A program made the translations under genes and the position numbers. Of a stretch of 64,000 nt of DNA, positions 9,146 to 19,913 are shown one piece after another. This stretch comes from Pseudoalteromonas piscicida (GTDB lineage Bacteria > Pseudomonadota > Gammaproteobacteria > Enterobacterales > Alteromonadaceae): positions 3,928,001 to 3,992,000 of the forward strand of contig NZ_CP011924.1 in assembly GCF_000238315.3 (NCBI RefSeq), read 5' to 3'. The notes under the pieces are model-generated. The model saw nothing but the letters and a program-made list of their open reading frames with translations. It was not told the origin of the DNA and searched no databases. The stretch's first letter is position 1; each line of letters starts with the position of its first letter.

Positions 9146-10210
9146 ATGAAAACAGTGATAGTAACTGGCGGTGCGGGCTTTATTGGAAGTGCCGTCGTTC
9201 GCCATTTAATTGGGCTTGGAGACTTTAGGGTTGTAAACTTTGATAAGTTAACCTACGCAGGAAATTTAGATTCTCTTGAATCCGTTGCACAGCATACAAA
9301 TTACTTTTTTGAACACGGCGATATTTGCGATGAAAGTAAGGTATCTGAAGTGTTTAACAAATATCAGCCAGATCTCATTATGCATTTGGCTGCTGAATCA
9401 CATGTTGACCGTTCAATCGATGGACCCGGCGAATTCATAACAACAAATATTATAGGAACTTACGTACTGTTACAGTGCGCACGTGCATACCTGAATAAAA
9501 ATCAAAAGGTAGCTGATAGCTTTAAGTTCCATCATATCTCCACTGACGAAGTCTACGGAGATCTTGGGCATACAGACAAGTTATTTACCGAACAGACTAG
9601 TTATGATCCAAGCTCACCTTACTCAGCCAGTAAAGCGAGTTCTGATCACTTGGTAAGAGCTTGGGGGAGAACATATGGGCTACCAACGGTAATCACAAAT
9701 TGCTCAAACAACTACGGGCCTTTCCATTTCCCTGAAAAACTTATTCCGTTAGTTATTCTAAATGCGCTAGAAGGTAAACCTTTACCAATTTATGGCAACG
9801 GTAGTCAAATTCGAGACTGGCTTTTCGTAGAGGATCATGCCAAAGCACTCGTAAAGGTTGCACTCTCTGGCAAAGTTGGAGAAACCTATAATATTGGTGG
9901 TCACAACGAAAAAACGAATTTGGAAGTTGTTCAGACTATTTGCTCTATCTTAGATCAAAAAGTAGCGAAAAAGCCCAACGGAATTAGTAAGTTTAGCGAG
10001 TTGATCACCTTTGTTCCTGATAGACCAGGGCATGATGTCCGTTATGCGATAGACGCAGGTAAAATAAGACGTGATATAGGCTGGGTTCCTGCAGAAACGT
10101 TCGAATCAGGGATAGAAAAAACAGTGTCTTGGTATTTAAATAATTTAGCATGGTGTGAACGAGTGCAGTCAGGGAACTACCTCAGAGAAAGGTTAGGAGT
10201 AAAATCATGA
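9146..10210 (+). CDS. rmlB: dTDP-glucose 4,6-dehydratase
   Basis: 354 aa extended SDR converting dTDP-glucose to dTDP-4-keto-6-deoxyglucose. It has the [11 protein letters not shown]-binding motif, [11 protein letters not shown] catalytic segment (Asp-Glu pair), YSASK active-site Tyr/Lys and [21 protein letters not shown] at 9146 is chosen over an upstream in-frame TTG at 9116 because ACGGAAAA lies at correct spacing and the family begins right before the Rossmann strand. Its product feeds the 4-aminosugar transaminase of this operon. A second copy lies at 28368 in the capsule region. Confidence 0.95.
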   Translation: MKTVIVTGGAGFIGSAVVRHLIGLGDFRVVNFDKLTYAGNLDSLESVAQHTNYFFEHGDICDESKVSEVFNKYQPDLIMHLAAESHVDRSIDGPGEFITTNIIGTYVLLQCARAYLNKNQKVADSFKFHHISTDEVYGDLGHTDKLFTEQTSYDPSSPYSASKASSDHLVRAWGRTYGLPTVITNCSNNYGPFHFPEKLIPLVILNALEGKPLPIYGNGSQIRDWLFVEDHAKALVKVALSGKVGETYNIGGHNEKTNLEVVQTICSILDQKVAKKPNGISKFSELITFVPDRPGHDVRYAIDAGKIRRDIGWVPAETFESGIEKTVSWYLNNLAWCERVQSGNYLRERLGVKS

Positions 10211-11085
10211 AAGGAATTATTTTAGCAGGAGGCAGTGGAACTCGACTGCATCCAATAACTGAGGGAGTCAGCAAGCAGTTATTGCCCGTGTATGACAAAC
10301 CTATGATCTATTATCCCCTTTCGGTACTAATGCTAGCTGGTATCAGAGACATACTGATTATTACTACGCCTGAAGATCAAAACCAGTTTATAAAACTTTT
10401 GGGTGATGGCAGCCGATTTGGAGTTAAGCTAACTTTTGCGATACAGCCGAAACCCGAAGGACTAGCTCAAGCTTTTATTATAGGCGAAGAATTTATAGGC
10501 GAAGATAGTGTGTGTTTGATTTTAGGTGACAATGTTTTTTATGGCGCTAGCTTTTCGCCTAAGTTACTTAAAGCCGCAGAAGTTCAAGACGGTGCTGTCG
10601 TATTCGCATATCAAGTTAATGATCCCGAACGATTCGGCGTAGTTGAAGTTGATGAAGACTTCAATGCACTATCGATTGAGGAAAAGCCGACTGAGCCAAA
10701 GTCTCACTATGCTGTAACGGGATTGTATTTTTACGACAATTCAGTTGTTAAAAAGGCTAAATTGATCTCACCATCAGAGCGAGGAGAGCTTGAAATAACA
10801 TGCATAAATGAAGCTTACCTAACCGAGAATAAACTGCGAGTTGAGGTACTTGGGCGAGGTTTTGCGTGGCTTGATAATGGCACGCATGACAGTTTGATGG
10901 AGGCATCACAGTTTGTACATACTGTTGAAAAAAGGCAAGGTTTCAAAATTGCTTGTTTACAAGAAATTGCGTTTGCAAAAGGCTGGATCAGTAAATCACA
11001 GCTGATGGAAGAAGCAAAACGACTGAGTAAAACCGAGTATGGGCAGTATCTTGCGAAAGTTGCACAGGAGCATATACATGGATAA
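10207..11085 (+). CDS. rmlA: glucose-1-phosphate thymidylyltransferase
   Basis: 292 aa nucleotidyltransferase making dTDP-glucose from Glc-1-P and dTTP. Signature [11 protein letters not shown] at the N terminus, then [14 protein letters not shown] and the LGDNVFYG and [19 protein letters not shown] segments. The length matches RmlA/RffH. The start ATG overlaps the rmlB stop, so the two steps are translationally coupled. A paralogue is at 29443. Confidence 0.95.
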   Translation: MKGIILAGGSGTRLHPITEGVSKQLLPVYDKPMIYYPLSVLMLAGIRDILIITTPEDQNQFIKLLGDGSRFGVKLTFAIQPKPEGLAQAFIIGEEFIGEDSVCLILGDNVFYGASFSPKLLKAAEVQDGAVVFAYQVNDPERFGVVEVDEDFNALSIEEKPTEPKSHYAVTGLYFYDNSVVKKAKLISPSERGELEITCINEAYLTENKLRVEVLGRGFAWLDNGTHDSLMEASQFVHTVEKRQGFKIACLQEIAFAKGWISKSQLMEEAKRLSKTEYGQYLAKVAQEHIHG

Positions 11086-12007
11086 TAGCCAGCAAGACAC
11101 CTCGGTGAATCTAGTGAATATGTGGCTGATTCTTTGGAAACAAAAGTTATTTATATTTATTTTTGTAGCTATTTCGTGTGTTCTCGCCGTGGTGTATTCA
11201 CTCACTATGCCTAATATTTATAAGTCTGCTGTTTTACTTGCTCCACATGATAGCAAAGAAAGCTCTGCATTAGGGGCGCTAGGAAGTCAGATTGGTGGCT
11301 TTGCAAGTTTAGCGGGAGTGAATTTAGACAGTGGGAGTAATGATACTTTACTGCATCTTGAGGTATTAAAATCTAAAGACTTTCTATTTGAATTTTTTTC
11401 CAAGTATGAAGTAAGTAAAGTTTTATTTGGAGCGAAAGAGTACGATAAAAATAGCGAAAAGTTATTATTTGATGAGGAGAAGCTTGAACTCAGTTCTGGA
11501 AAGTGGAAAGTAAATCCAGAAACAGGTGAAAGCTTTGAGCCAACACTTTTTGAAACCTATGAAAGTTTTAATAAGCTTTTTGACGTTAAGCATAACAAAG
11601 TAACAAATCTTGTTACTGTTAGCATTCGAAGTATCGATCCGCATATTGCTAAACAATGGGTTAGCAACCTTATCTCTGAGCTTAATGAACAATTAAGACA
11701 ACGTGAGTTAGATGAAAAATCACGCAGTATCGCTTATATACAACAGCAGTTGGATAAAACAGAAGTTGCGCAGATGAAAAATGTGTTTTACACCATTATT
11801 GAAGAGCAGACTAAACAAATGCTATTAGCAGAAGTACGGGAAGATTTTGCTTTTAGGATTATTGAAAGCCCGATTGTTGCTGAACGAAAAGAGAGTCCAA
11901 GCAGAGCTGTTATTTGTATCTTAGCCGCGATATTTAGTGTTTTCTTTGCATCTGGTTTAGTCTTAGTTCGTCATTTTATGAAAGAATTAAAAGGCTCTGG
12001 GTATTAG
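11078..12007 (+). CDS. wzz: Wzz-type chain-length determinant
   Basis: 309 aa polysaccharide co-polymerase of the PCP-1 class. One membrane helix near residues 25-45 is followed by a large periplasmic coil-rich domain, a C-terminal helix (residues 275-300) and a short cytoplasmic tail. The ATG at 11078 is preferred because CAGGAG sits 7 nt upstream; this start lies inside the end of rmlA. The pre-second-helix motif with ESPSRA matches the Pro-rich segment of Wzz proteins. There is no kinase domain, which separates this system from the Wza/Wzc capsule system at 24-28 kb. Confidence 0.85.
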   Translation: MDNSQQDTSVNLVNMWLILWKQKLFIFIFVAISCVLAVVYSLTMPNIYKSAVLLAPHDSKESSALGALGSQIGGFASLAGVNLDSGSNDTLLHLEVLKSKDFLFEFFSKYEVSKVLFGAKEYDKNSEKLLFDEEKLELSSGKWKVNPETGESFEPTLFETYESFNKLFDVKHNKVTNLVTVSIRSIDPHIAKQWVSNLISELNEQLRQRELDEKSRSIAYIQQQLDKTEVAQMKNVFYTIIEEQTKQMLLAEVREDFAFRIIESPIVAERKESPSRAVICILAAIFSVFFASGLVLVRHFMKELKGSGY

Positions 12008-12010
12008 TCA

Positions 12011-13288
12011 ATGCGGGCTAAAAGCGAACAGCGCATCATTGAGTTAGCTATAAATAGTAGGCATGCGAGTCTACTATTTTTATCTTTAAGTTGGCTTTTT
12101 TTACCGGTAGTGCTTTGGCTTGCTCTAGTGTTGATTTATTCCACTTCTGAAATTGGAAAAAAGCCAAAAAATATTTTACCTTTTTTAGTTAGCTTTTCAT
12201 TAGCTTTATTGATCTCAAGCAGGATGATCGGATTTTTGTGGGGGGGATCAGATGATATGCCAACATATTTGATGGCATATGAACGCTATGAAGAGTTTAG
12301 TTCAATGATGACTACGTCATTATTGTATGGACAGCATGCGGATTTTCTTTTTGCGTTATTCAGCTGGTCAACTGCAAAAATAACTAACAACCACCTCTTT
12401 GTGTATTATCTGGTAACATTACTTTTTACCTATGCTTTAATTTGGCGATTTTGCAAAATAGTTAATGTTGCTTATCCATTGCTGTGTTTTTTACTTATTG
12501 TACTATTTTATAAATTTTTTCAAGCGCAATGGCATTTGATCCGTGCATGTATGGCTATTCCTATAATATTAATTGGAATTTGGATCTCTAAAGAGCAATT
12601 TAGAAAAGGGCTATTAATATTTATTATTGGGGGTCTTTTCCACTTTTCTACTATGGTGTTATTATTACCTCTTTTCCTATTGAATAAGAGATTAAGTAAG
12701 AAGTATACGATCTCACAACTCCTTGGGTTATTTTTAGTTTTCCTAACAGGAGTCGCTTTATTTATAGTTAGTATTAAAGTGGTTGGTAGTGTTGTAAATC
12801 ACTACATGATAAACAAGGTATTGACAAGATTGGTAATAGAACCAAACTTTTCGAAGTTACCATCTTTATTATTGTTTGTTGTATTTACCCTATTGTGTAG
12901 CCCAGCTTACTATAGAAGTAAAAGCAAAGATCAAATCACTTTATTCAATATTTCCATCTACTTTTGTGCAATAGGTGTCGTCGCACTATTTTTTATAGGT
13001 GAAGAGTTACATCGTATCATACTGCCGCTACACCTCTTGTATGCCCCATTATTGATACACTCATTAGGGGTTTACTCTCCCTCTTCTCTAACCTCTATCT
13101 TTACAATCGCAATTAAGTCATTCGTAATTTTAGCCTTTAGCTATGTGGTTTATCTAAATGAAAGTGACTTTTTTTATAAAGTCGAGCGGTTTCATCCGCT
13201 GTCACTAAATGGCTACACTTATTTGAAGCAGTTGAATCACTATGTTGAGGAAGACCTGCAATATTACGATGGCTACAGAATTAAATAG
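12011..13288 (+). CDS. EpsG-family polysaccharide polymerase (Wzy-like)
   Basis: 425 aa, roughly 10-12 hydrophobic segments and a central periplasmic loop with a polar stretch containing GGSDDMPTYLMAYERY, typical of EpsG/Wzy proteins. It lies between wzz and a glycosyltransferase and is the only polymerase candidate in the first operon. It would join lipid-linked repeat units at the periplasmic face. It is unlike the E. coli ECA polymerase WzyE, so the polymer linkage probably differs from ECA. Confidence 0.75.
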   Translation: MRAKSEQRIIELAINSRHASLLFLSLSWLFLPVVLWLALVLIYSTSEIGKKPKNILPFLVSFSLALLISSRMIGFLWGGSDDMPTYLMAYERYEEFSSMMTTSLLYGQHADFLFALFSWSTAKITNNHLFVYYLVTLLFTYALIWRFCKIVNVAYPLLCFLLIVLFYKFFQAQWHLIRACMAIPIILIGIWISKEQFRKGLLIFIIGGLFHFSTMVLLLPLFLLNKRLSKKYTISQLLGLFLVFLTGVALFIVSIKVVGSVVNHYMINKVLTRLVIEPNFSKLPSLLLFVVFTLLCSPAYYRSKSKDQITLFNISIYFCAIGVVALFFIGEELHRIILPLHLLYAPLLIHSLGVYSPSSLTSIFTIAIKSFVILAFSYVVYLNESDFFYKVERFHPLSLNGYTYLKQLNHYVEEDLQYYDGYRIK

Positions 13289-13297
13289 AGCAAAGCA

Positions 13298-14236
13298 ATG
13301 CAAGAAACAGTAAGTATTATTATCCCCACGTATCGTCGTGCAGATATGTTAGATAGCGCAATTGCTAGCGTTAAGTTACAGTCTTTTCAAGATTGGAAAG
13401 TGATCGTCGTAGATGACAACCATCCAGATCAATACCGAGTAGAAACTGAAGCAGTAATGGCTAGATACCAGCAAGATCCTAGAGTGGCTTATATTCAGCA
13501 TGAATCAAATAAGGGTGCATGCGCTGCCCGTAATACAGGGTGGCAAAGTGCCAAGGGAGAATATATCGCTTTTCTAGATGATGATGATTTGTGGGATGCA
13601 AATAAACTAAAAAAGCAATTGGCTGCACTAAATGAACACACCGATGCCACTTTTTGTTATTGCGATATGTATCTGACATACCAAGGGCTCAAAAAAGAGT
13701 TTAAGTGTCTCTCTGCGACAAATATGTATGTGACGCTATTGGAGCAAGGTTATGGCGTTTGCACATCCGCTTTATTAATCAAGCGAAGAGCGTTAGAGGA
13801 TATTGGGGGGTTTGATAACAGTTTACCGAGTATGCAAGATTATGATTTGTTGCTTCGCTTGGCTAAAGTTTCTGCAGGTGTGCATATCAAAGCGCCAATG
13901 CTAACCTACCAATTAGCTGAAGATGGTATTTCTTGCAACCCAAAAACTAAAGTTAATGGGCATAAAGCGATAATTGATAAGTATAAGGCTGAGTTTTTAG
14001 CTTTGGGCTTGCGCAAGGGGCTTGCAAGGCAATACGAAAGCTTAGGCGACTTTGAATTACGGAGCGAAGCACGCCTGAGTGGTATTAAGCACTACCTAGC
14101 TTCACTTAGCTATTCTAAGCTTAACTCTAGAGTTTACGTAAAACTCGTTTTTGGAAGTATTTTTGGTAAAGCGCCTCTGGAGTGGTATTTAGCTCGCCGT
14201 CAAAAACGCACTTCAACATTACAGTCAGGGAATTGA
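13298..14236 (+). CDS. family 2 glycosyltransferase
   Basis: 312 aa GT-A fold transferase: N-terminal SIIIPTYRRADML, IVVDDN, NKGACAARNTG and the metal-binding AFLDDDDLWD (DxD). The second half has the GGFDNSLPSMQDYDLLLRLA acceptor-side motif. It would add one sugar to the lipid-linked repeat in the cytoplasm. Donor and linkage cannot be read from sequence. Its presence beyond WecG and WecF means the repeat unit is larger than, or decorated compared with, the ECA trisaccharide. Confidence 0.85.
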   Translation: MQETVSIIIPTYRRADMLDSAIASVKLQSFQDWKVIVVDDNHPDQYRVETEAVMARYQQDPRVAYIQHESNKGACAARNTGWQSAKGEYIAFLDDDDLWDANKLKKQLAALNEHTDATFCYCDMYLTYQGLKKEFKCLSATNMYVTLLEQGYGVCTSALLIKRRALEDIGGFDNSLPSMQDYDLLLRLAKVSAGVHIKAPMLTYQLAEDGISCNPKTKVNGHKAIIDKYKAEFLALGLRKGLARQYESLGDFELRSEARLSGIKHYLASLSYSKLNSRVYVKLVFGSIFGKAPLEWYLARRQKRTSTLQSGN

Positions 14237-14240
14237 TATC

Positions 14241-15749
14241 ATGAGAGGGCTGTATGTAAATGCAAATTTGGATTCATTACCACATGTTAAAAGTTTTACC
14301 GAAAAGCATAGCCGAGTATTGCTTTTACCAAGGTTTAACGGCTGCCTAATATACAGTGAAAGAGAATGGCAAGCGCCACCGGTAATACAAGTTGATGGGC
14401 ATGAGTTATATGTTGCTGGTTGGTTTGTGTATAAATCAAAGCGCAATGCCTTGTCTGAGTTATTACATGATCTTATTACAAATGGTATTGAAGTGCTGAA
14501 GGCTCTTGAGGCAGGCTCTTTTGTCGGACTTTGGGTATCGAATGGAAAACTGCAGGTCATCAATGATCCCTTTGGGCTTTCTAGTCATTATATCGATAAG
14601 TTATCAGCTAATTTAAAAGTTGCGCCGGCGGTGCGCCCATTGTTATCTGAACATAAAATAAATGCTGAAATGCAAGACGTACTTGCTGCTAAGCAGCATA
14701 TGTTTGGGAACTTTACGTTGTATGATGGTATTGAACGACTTGAGCCAGGATCTGTTACAGAGGTGGGCTGTACCGAGAAATATATAGATATCACGAAGCC
14801 TAGTACAGTTACATTGGAAGCTGTTTCTGGTGAAATTGAACGATTGGTTGATTTATGGCCTAAAACTGAGCGTGTCCTTCCAATTAGCAGTGGTATGGAT
14901 TCTAGGCTCATCTTAGCTTCATCAGAATTTTCGTATGGGTTCACTTATGGTCCAGAGGGGAGTCCTGAAAGAGAGATTGCGCAGCAATATGCCCCTTTGT
15001 TTGATGAATATTATGGGTATGAATACAAGCTAGGTGCAGGGCTTGAAAATAAAGCAGAGATAATTGCGGAAATGTCACATGGTTTACTCAACCCTATCGG
15101 TGGGCTCTTGAGTAATTATGATTATATTAGCCAGAAATTTTGTAAAGCTTCCGCTTTTTTCGAAGGCTACCTTGGCGATGTGCTTCAACGGGCGACATAT
15201 ATTACACCAAAAGGTTGGAAAGGTGAGCTATATAAATTATTTCCCTTTATTTACTCGTTGTTCAGCTTTTCTGCAGAAACAATATTAAAAGCACGTTATT
15301 CTGGCTGTAATGCGCGTTCGTTGAGTAAGTTACTGGCTGACTTCGACGAAAAAACCAAGCATCTTAATCTGACTGATTATCAAAAAGTCACTTACTATGA
15401 GTTTTTATATGGTAGAGGAGGGAGGTACGTCATTTTTGGAAGCAACGTGATGGCGGCCCAGTGCTTTAGTGTTATACCTCCGTTTGCCTCTGTGGGTATC
15501 TTTTCTGCTTACATCAATCAGAACTTCTCCGATGCTTTTCGCTATAAACTATTGAAAAATGTTTGGGCATGCACTGAAGATCGTTTTAAAAAGGTGAAAG
15601 TTGAGTCTGGCTATACGCCGATGACGCATCATATATTCATCCCTCCTGTCCAGTTATTGTATCGGGTTTTATTTCATTTAATCCCATCTCGAGCGAATTA
15701 TGGTATTCAGATGCAAAGAGAAAATAGCAAGGAGCAGAAGAAGAAATGA
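14241..15749 (+). CDS. divergent asparagine-synthase-like protein without nucleophile Cys
   Basis: 502 aa. The N-terminal half resembles the Ntn glutaminase fold but begins MRGL, so Cys2 is absent. The C-terminal half keeps an ATP-PPi loop in the form ISSGMDSRL (about residue 213; SSGMDS instead of SGGVDS). It is shorter and more divergent than the 7329 homologue, and its synthetase domain may be partly rewired. Sitting among glycosyltransferases, it most likely modifies a sugar carboxylate or aminoacyl group of the repeat unit. The specific reaction is unknown. Confidence 0.65.
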   Translation: MRGLYVNANLDSLPHVKSFTEKHSRVLLLPRFNGCLIYSEREWQAPPVIQVDGHELYVAGWFVYKSKRNALSELLHDLITNGIEVLKALEAGSFVGLWVSNGKLQVINDPFGLSSHYIDKLSANLKVAPAVRPLLSEHKINAEMQDVLAAKQHMFGNFTLYDGIERLEPGSVTEVGCTEKYIDITKPSTVTLEAVSGEIERLVDLWPKTERVLPISSGMDSRLILASSEFSYGFTYGPEGSPEREIAQQYAPLFDEYYGYEYKLGAGLENKAEIIAEMSHGLLNPIGGLLSNYDYISQKFCKASAFFEGYLGDVLQRATYITPKGWKGELYKLFPFIYSLFSFSAETILKARYSGCNARSLSKLLADFDEKTKHLNLTDYQKVTYYEFLYGRGGRYVIFGSNVMAAQCFSVIPPFASVGIFSAYINQNFSDAFRYKLLKNVWACTEDRFKKVKVESGYTPMTHHIFIPPVQLLYRVLFHLIPSRANYGIQMQRENSKEQKKK

Positions 15750-16792
15750 TACGCTTGTTACTACTTTCAAACATGGGTCCAAGTGCAAAGAAGCCTAATT
15801 CAGGTCGCTTTGTATATAACCAGTTCAAAGCATTGCAAAAGGAAAAAAATTTAGAAGTTGAGTATTTTTACCTGACACAAGATGAGGTTGGAAGAATAAA
15901 GCGTTTACTGAGATATCCACTCTTCTATATTCATTTCTTGGCGAAGTTTTTGTTTGCAAAGAAAGTAGATATTATCCACGTACATTTCTTTTTCCCAAAT
16001 ATACTACTCGCTATTACTTATAAGGCTTTGATTAATAGAAAAGTTAAACTTATTGCTACATTCCACGGTAGCGATGTTTATGCTTATCAGCCTCCCAGTG
16101 CACTGTACAAATGGGCATTTACCAAGCTAGATCATGCAATATTCGTTAGTAAAAACTTATTTGAGCGTTTTAAGAGCTACGTTGATGTGTCAGAAGCATC
16201 AACTTCACTCTTGAGTGCTGGTATTTTAGATGTTTATCAACCACCAACAAATCAGACTTATGAGTATGACTTCATATTTGTAGGACATCAAAATTACAAC
16301 AAAGGTATTGACCGTTTACAAAAAATAGCAAAAAAAGGGGCTAAAATAGCGGTGGTCGGTGAGGGGGCCACTTCACAGTGGGCATCACAAAATGGTAATA
16401 TACGGGTCGATTTTTATGGGGTGTTAGCACCTGAGCAATTAGTTAAGCTTTATTGCAGCTCGCGTTTTTTACTTAGCCTTTCACGCAATGAATCTTTTGG
16501 CTTGGTGATGACTGAAGCTATGGCTTCAGGTACACCCGTTATTGCAACAGAAACTGATGGCTCTCGGGCGCAAGTGATAGACGGCCAAAATGGCTTGCTA
16601 TTACAAAACGATGATGAGTGGCTTGATAGTAAAGGTTATGAATCACTTTATCAGGCGCTAAAAATGAGCATGAACGACTATCAATTGATGCAAAAAGAGG
16701 CATTAAATTCGGTAAGTCAGCATAGCTTAACCTATATTGTAAATAATTTGCTTACCATATACCAAAAACTGATACTTACGAGGCATCATTGA
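15746..16792 (+). CDS. family 4 glycosyltransferase
   Basis: 348 aa GT-B retaining transferase. The N-terminal domain carries VDIIHVHFFFPNIL and FHGSDVYAY; the C-terminal domain carries NESFGLVMTEAMASGTPVIATETDG, the E-x7-E nucleotide-sugar site, followed by a QNGLL segment. The start overlaps the upstream stop by 4 nt. It acts in the cytoplasm on the growing lipid-linked oligosaccharide; donor sugar unknown. Confidence 0.88.
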   Translation: MIRLLLLSNMGPSAKKPNSGRFVYNQFKALQKEKNLEVEYFYLTQDEVGRIKRLLRYPLFYIHFLAKFLFAKKVDIIHVHFFFPNILLAITYKALINRKVKLIATFHGSDVYAYQPPSALYKWAFTKLDHAIFVSKNLFERFKSYVDVSEASTSLLSAGILDVYQPPTNQTYEYDFIFVGHQNYNKGIDRLQKIAKKGAKIAVVGEGATSQWASQNGNIRVDFYGVLAPEQLVKLYCSSRFLLSLSRNESFGLVMTEAMASGTPVIATETDGSRAQVIDGQNGLLLQNDDEWLDSKGYESLYQALKMSMNDYQLMQKEALNSVSQHSLTYIVNNLLTIYQKLILTRHH

Positions 16793-17511
16793 ACAGCGCT
16801 AACGAAATCACAATACGTGGAATACCCGTTACAGCATTTGGCTCGATCCAAGATTTAATTGAGAGTGCTATATTACGTGAGTCTAATGTAGTACCTGGTG
16901 TTGCTGTTGCAATCAATCCTGAGAAAGTGATGGTTGCGGAACGCGACCAAGAAACAAGACAAGTACTGTTAGATGCTACTTTGCGTTACGCTGACGGGAT
17001 TGGTGTTAGTTACGTTATGAGCAAAAAATCAAATGCAAAAGTGGCTCGTATCCCCGGGTGTGAGTTGTGGACGCAGTTGATGATAAGCGCAGCTTCATTA
17101 AATACACCAGTATACTTGCTTGGCGCATCTGCAACGGTAATAGAATTAACAAAAACAAAACTCCAAGGTCTCGGAGTTAATGTTGTAGGTGCACGTGATG
17201 GCTACTTTGAAGACCGAGAAGAGGTAATTGCTGAGATTAAAGATTCAGGAGCACAAATTATTACTGTTGCTCTTGGGTCACCAAAACAAGAAAAGTTTAT
17301 ATTTGAATGCAGAAAGCAAGTCCCTAATGCTTTTTATATGGGCGTCGGCGGTACATATGATGTGTATACTGGTAACGTAAAAAGAGCGCCTAAACTTTGG
17401 ATAAAGCTACATTTAGAGTGGCTTTATCGACTGCTTTCCCAACCTTCAAGACTTTTCCGACAAGGTAAGTTGCTAAAGTTTGTTTACTACTACCTTGTTG
17501 GTAAAATTTAA
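16789..17511 (+). CDS. wecG: UDP-N-acetyl-D-mannosaminuronate transferase (WecG/TagA/CpsF family)
   Basis: 240 aa, family 26 glycosyltransferase. WecG adds ManNAcA to undecaprenyl-PP-GlcNAc. Strong family segments: NPEKVMVAERD, YADGIGVSYVM, a GSPKQEKF motif, then MGVGGTYDVYTG, VKRAPKLW and LEWLYRLLSQPSR as in E. coli WecG. The start codon is TTG at 16789, overlapping the preceding stop, with ACGAGG 5 nt upstream. It lies directly before wecC and wecB, which make its donor. Confidence 0.92.
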   Translation: MNSANEITIRGIPVTAFGSIQDLIESAILRESNVVPGVAVAINPEKVMVAERDQETRQVLLDATLRYADGIGVSYVMSKKSNAKVARIPGCELWTQLMISAASLNTPVYLLGASATVIELTKTKLQGLGVNVVGARDGYFEDREEVIAEIKDSGAQIITVALGSPKQEKFIFECRKQVPNAFYMGVGGTYDVYTGNVKRAPKLWIKLHLEWLYRLLSQPSRLFRQGKLLKFVYYYLVGKI

Positions 17512-17532
17512 CACCGAATTAATGAGTATTAT

Positions 17533-18771
17533 ATGTCAATAGAAACCGTTTCCGTCGTTGGGTTAGGCTATATAGGTCTGCCAACCGCTGCCGTAATTGC
17601 CTCTAGAGGTATTAGTGTAATCGGAGTTGATGTTAACCAAGAGACGGTTGATACTATTAACAATGGCGATGTTCACATCGTTGAACCTGATTTAGATATT
17701 GTTGTAAGAAGTACAGTCCAAGCTAAAAAGCTACAAGCGACTACCCGTACTCAAGCTGCTGATGCATTTTTAGTCGCAGTGCCTACCCCCTTTAAAGCGA
17801 ATTATGAAGCCGATCTCAGTTACATTCGCTCAGCTTCTGAATCGATAGCTCCAGTATTGCAAAAAGGTAATTTAGTGGTACTTGAAAGCACGTCACCGGT
17901 CGGTGCGACTGAGCAAATGGCAGAGTGGTTAAGTGAGCTAAGGCCGGATCTAACATTCCCGCAGACTGCTGGCGATGATGCTGATATCAAAATAGCGCAT
18001 TGCCCCGAACGTGTTCTACCAGGTTATGTATTGAAAGAGCTTGTTGAGAATGATCGCGTTATCGGTGGTATGTCAGATGCTTGTACCCGAAGTGCCATTG
18101 AGCTTTATCAGATTTTTGTGAAAGGGGAGTGTCTGATAACTAATGCACGAACAGCAGAAATGGCAAAGTTAACTGAAAATTCATTTAGAGATGTTAACAT
18201 TGCGTTTGCAAATGAGCTTTCGATGATTTGTGATGACCTTGATATAGATGTTTGGGAGTTAATTAAGCTAGCAAACCGCCATCCTCGTGTGAATATTCTA
18301 AACCCAGGCCTAGGTGTTGGAGGTCATTGTATTGCCGTTGATCCTTGGTTTATCGTGAGTAGCGCGCCTGAACGTGCAAAGTTAATTAGACAAGCAAGAG
18401 AAGTAAATGACGCTAAACCACAATTTGTTTTAAATCAAATTGAGGAAGCTGCTGATCAGTTTAAAAAGCCAGTAATTGCGTGTCTGGGGATTGCGTTCAA
18501 AGCAGATATTGACGATCTAAGAGAAAGCCCTGCACTCGGCATTGTAGAAATGCTGGCTAAAAAACACGACTATGAAATTGTGGTCGTAGAGCCTAATATT
18601 GACAGCTTGCCTCAACACTTACAAAGCTTGAAGGTGCGTCTAGTTTCTATAGATGAAGCATTAGCTGTAGCAAACACAGTCGCAGTGCTCGTTGATCATA
18701 AAGAGTTTAAACAGATTGACCCTGAGCAAGTTGCTAAAAAAGTGCTTATAGACAGTCGCGGTATTTTCTAA
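17533..18771 (+). CDS. wecC: UDP-N-acetyl-D-mannosamine dehydrogenase
   Basis: 412 aa NAD-dependent nucleotide-sugar dehydrogenase oxidising UDP-ManNAc to UDP-ManNAcA. N-terminal GLGYIGLPTA Rossmann motif; central TENSFRDVNIAFANEL; GLGVGGHCIAVDPWF with the catalytic Cys; C-terminal GIAFKADIDDLRESP. Length matches E. coli WecC (420 aa). It lies between wecG and wecB and supplies the WecG donor. Confidence 0.95.
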   Translation: MSIETVSVVGLGYIGLPTAAVIASRGISVIGVDVNQETVDTINNGDVHIVEPDLDIVVRSTVQAKKLQATTRTQAADAFLVAVPTPFKANYEADLSYIRSASESIAPVLQKGNLVVLESTSPVGATEQMAEWLSELRPDLTFPQTAGDDADIKIAHCPERVLPGYVLKELVENDRVIGGMSDACTRSAIELYQIFVKGECLITNARTAEMAKLTENSFRDVNIAFANELSMICDDLDIDVWELIKLANRHPRVNILNPGLGVGGHCIAVDPWFIVSSAPERAKLIRQAREVNDAKPQFVLNQIEEAADQFKKPVIACLGIAFKADIDDLRESPALGIVEMLAKKHDYEIVVVEPNIDSLPQHLQSLKVRLVSIDEALAVANTVAVLVDHKEFKQIDPEQVAKKVLIDSRGIF

Positions 18772-18785
18772 AATAAGACAACAAA

Positions 18786-19904
18786 ATGAAAGTGTTAACA
18801 GTATTTGGTACGCGTCCTGAAGCCATTAAAATGGCACCACTTGTAAAAGCGCTGGATGAGTGCGAACAGATCCAGTCTAAAGTATGTGTGACCGCACAGC
18901 ATCGAGAAATGCTTGATCAAGTGCTTCATCTGTTTGCAATCCAACCTGATTATGATCTAAACGTAATGCGTGCTGGGCAAGATCTGTATGATGTTACAAG
19001 TAAAATATTACTCGGCTTGCGCGAGGTCTTAGAGGACTTCAAACCTGATTGGGTGCTTGTGCACGGCGATACAACGACGACTTTATCAGCTTCACTTGCT
19101 GCTTTTTACAAGCAAATTAAGGTTGGTCATGTTGAAGCTGGACTAAGGACTGGAAATATTCTAAGCCCATGGCCTGAAGAGGCTAATCGCACGCTAACAG
19201 GAAAGCTTGCTGAGTTACACTTTGCTCCAACTCAAGCCGCAGCCAGCAATTTGCAGAAAGAACAAGTCAGTGAGCGAAAGATTGTTGTGACGGGAAACAC
19301 AGTTGTAGATGCTTTATTGTCAGTTAAAGAAAATGTCTTAACAGAAAGGGCTTTGACAGTTTCACTGGAACAGCAATTTGCAGATGTTACGAATAGGCCA
19401 TATGTGCTTATTACAGGACATCGAAGAGAGAGTTTTGGTGGAGGGTTCGAAAGAATTTGTGAGGCTATTGCGCAGCTCGCAAAGCGTTATCCTCATTTTA
19501 ACTTTGTCTACCCAGTTCATTTGAATCCAAATGTACAAGAACCTGTAAATCGCGTGCTAGCAGGGGTTGCGAATATTAAATTAATAGAGCCACAAGACTA
19601 CCTGCCATTTGTATATCTAATGGACAAATCGTATCTCATACTCACAGACTCTGGCGGTATTCAAGAGGAAGCGCCGTCATTAGGGAAACCCGTATTAGTA
19701 ATGAGAGATACTACCGAGAGGCCTGAAGCGGTTTCAGCAGGTACGGTGAGGCTTGTGGGCACTAATAAAGATAAGATTGTTGATATGGTGTCTCAATTAA
19801 TTGAAGACATTGAGTTATATAATCAAATGAGCTACGCCCATAATCCATATGGCGATGGCAAAGCGTGCCAACGAATAGTTAACGCTATTCTTAGTTATAA
19901 TTAG
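18786..19904 (+). CDS. wecB: UDP-N-acetylglucosamine 2-epimerase (non-hydrolysing)
   Basis: 372 aa GT-B-like epimerase interconverting UDP-GlcNAc and UDP-ManNAc. Motifs: [13 protein letters not shown] at the N terminus, [29 protein letters not shown] and the [18 protein letters not shown] nucleotide site. Length equals the family norm. Followed after 9 nt by ugd; GGAAG lies just upstream of that next ATG. Confidence 0.96.
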   Translation: MKVLTVFGTRPEAIKMAPLVKALDECEQIQSKVCVTAQHREMLDQVLHLFAIQPDYDLNVMRAGQDLYDVTSKILLGLREVLEDFKPDWVLVHGDTTTTLSASLAAFYKQIKVGHVEAGLRTGNILSPWPEEANRTLTGKLAELHFAPTQAAASNLQKEQVSERKIVVTGNTVVDALLSVKENVLTERALTVSLEQQFADVTNRPYVLITGHRRESFGGGFERICEAIAQLAKRYPHFNFVYPVHLNPNVQEPVNRVLAGVANIKLIEPQDYLPFVYLMDKSYLILTDSGGIQEEAPSLGKPVLVMRDTTERPEAVSAGTVRLVGTNKDKIVDMVSQLIEDIELYNQMSYAHNPYGDGKACQRIVNAILSYN

Positions 19905-19913
19905 GAAGTAACG

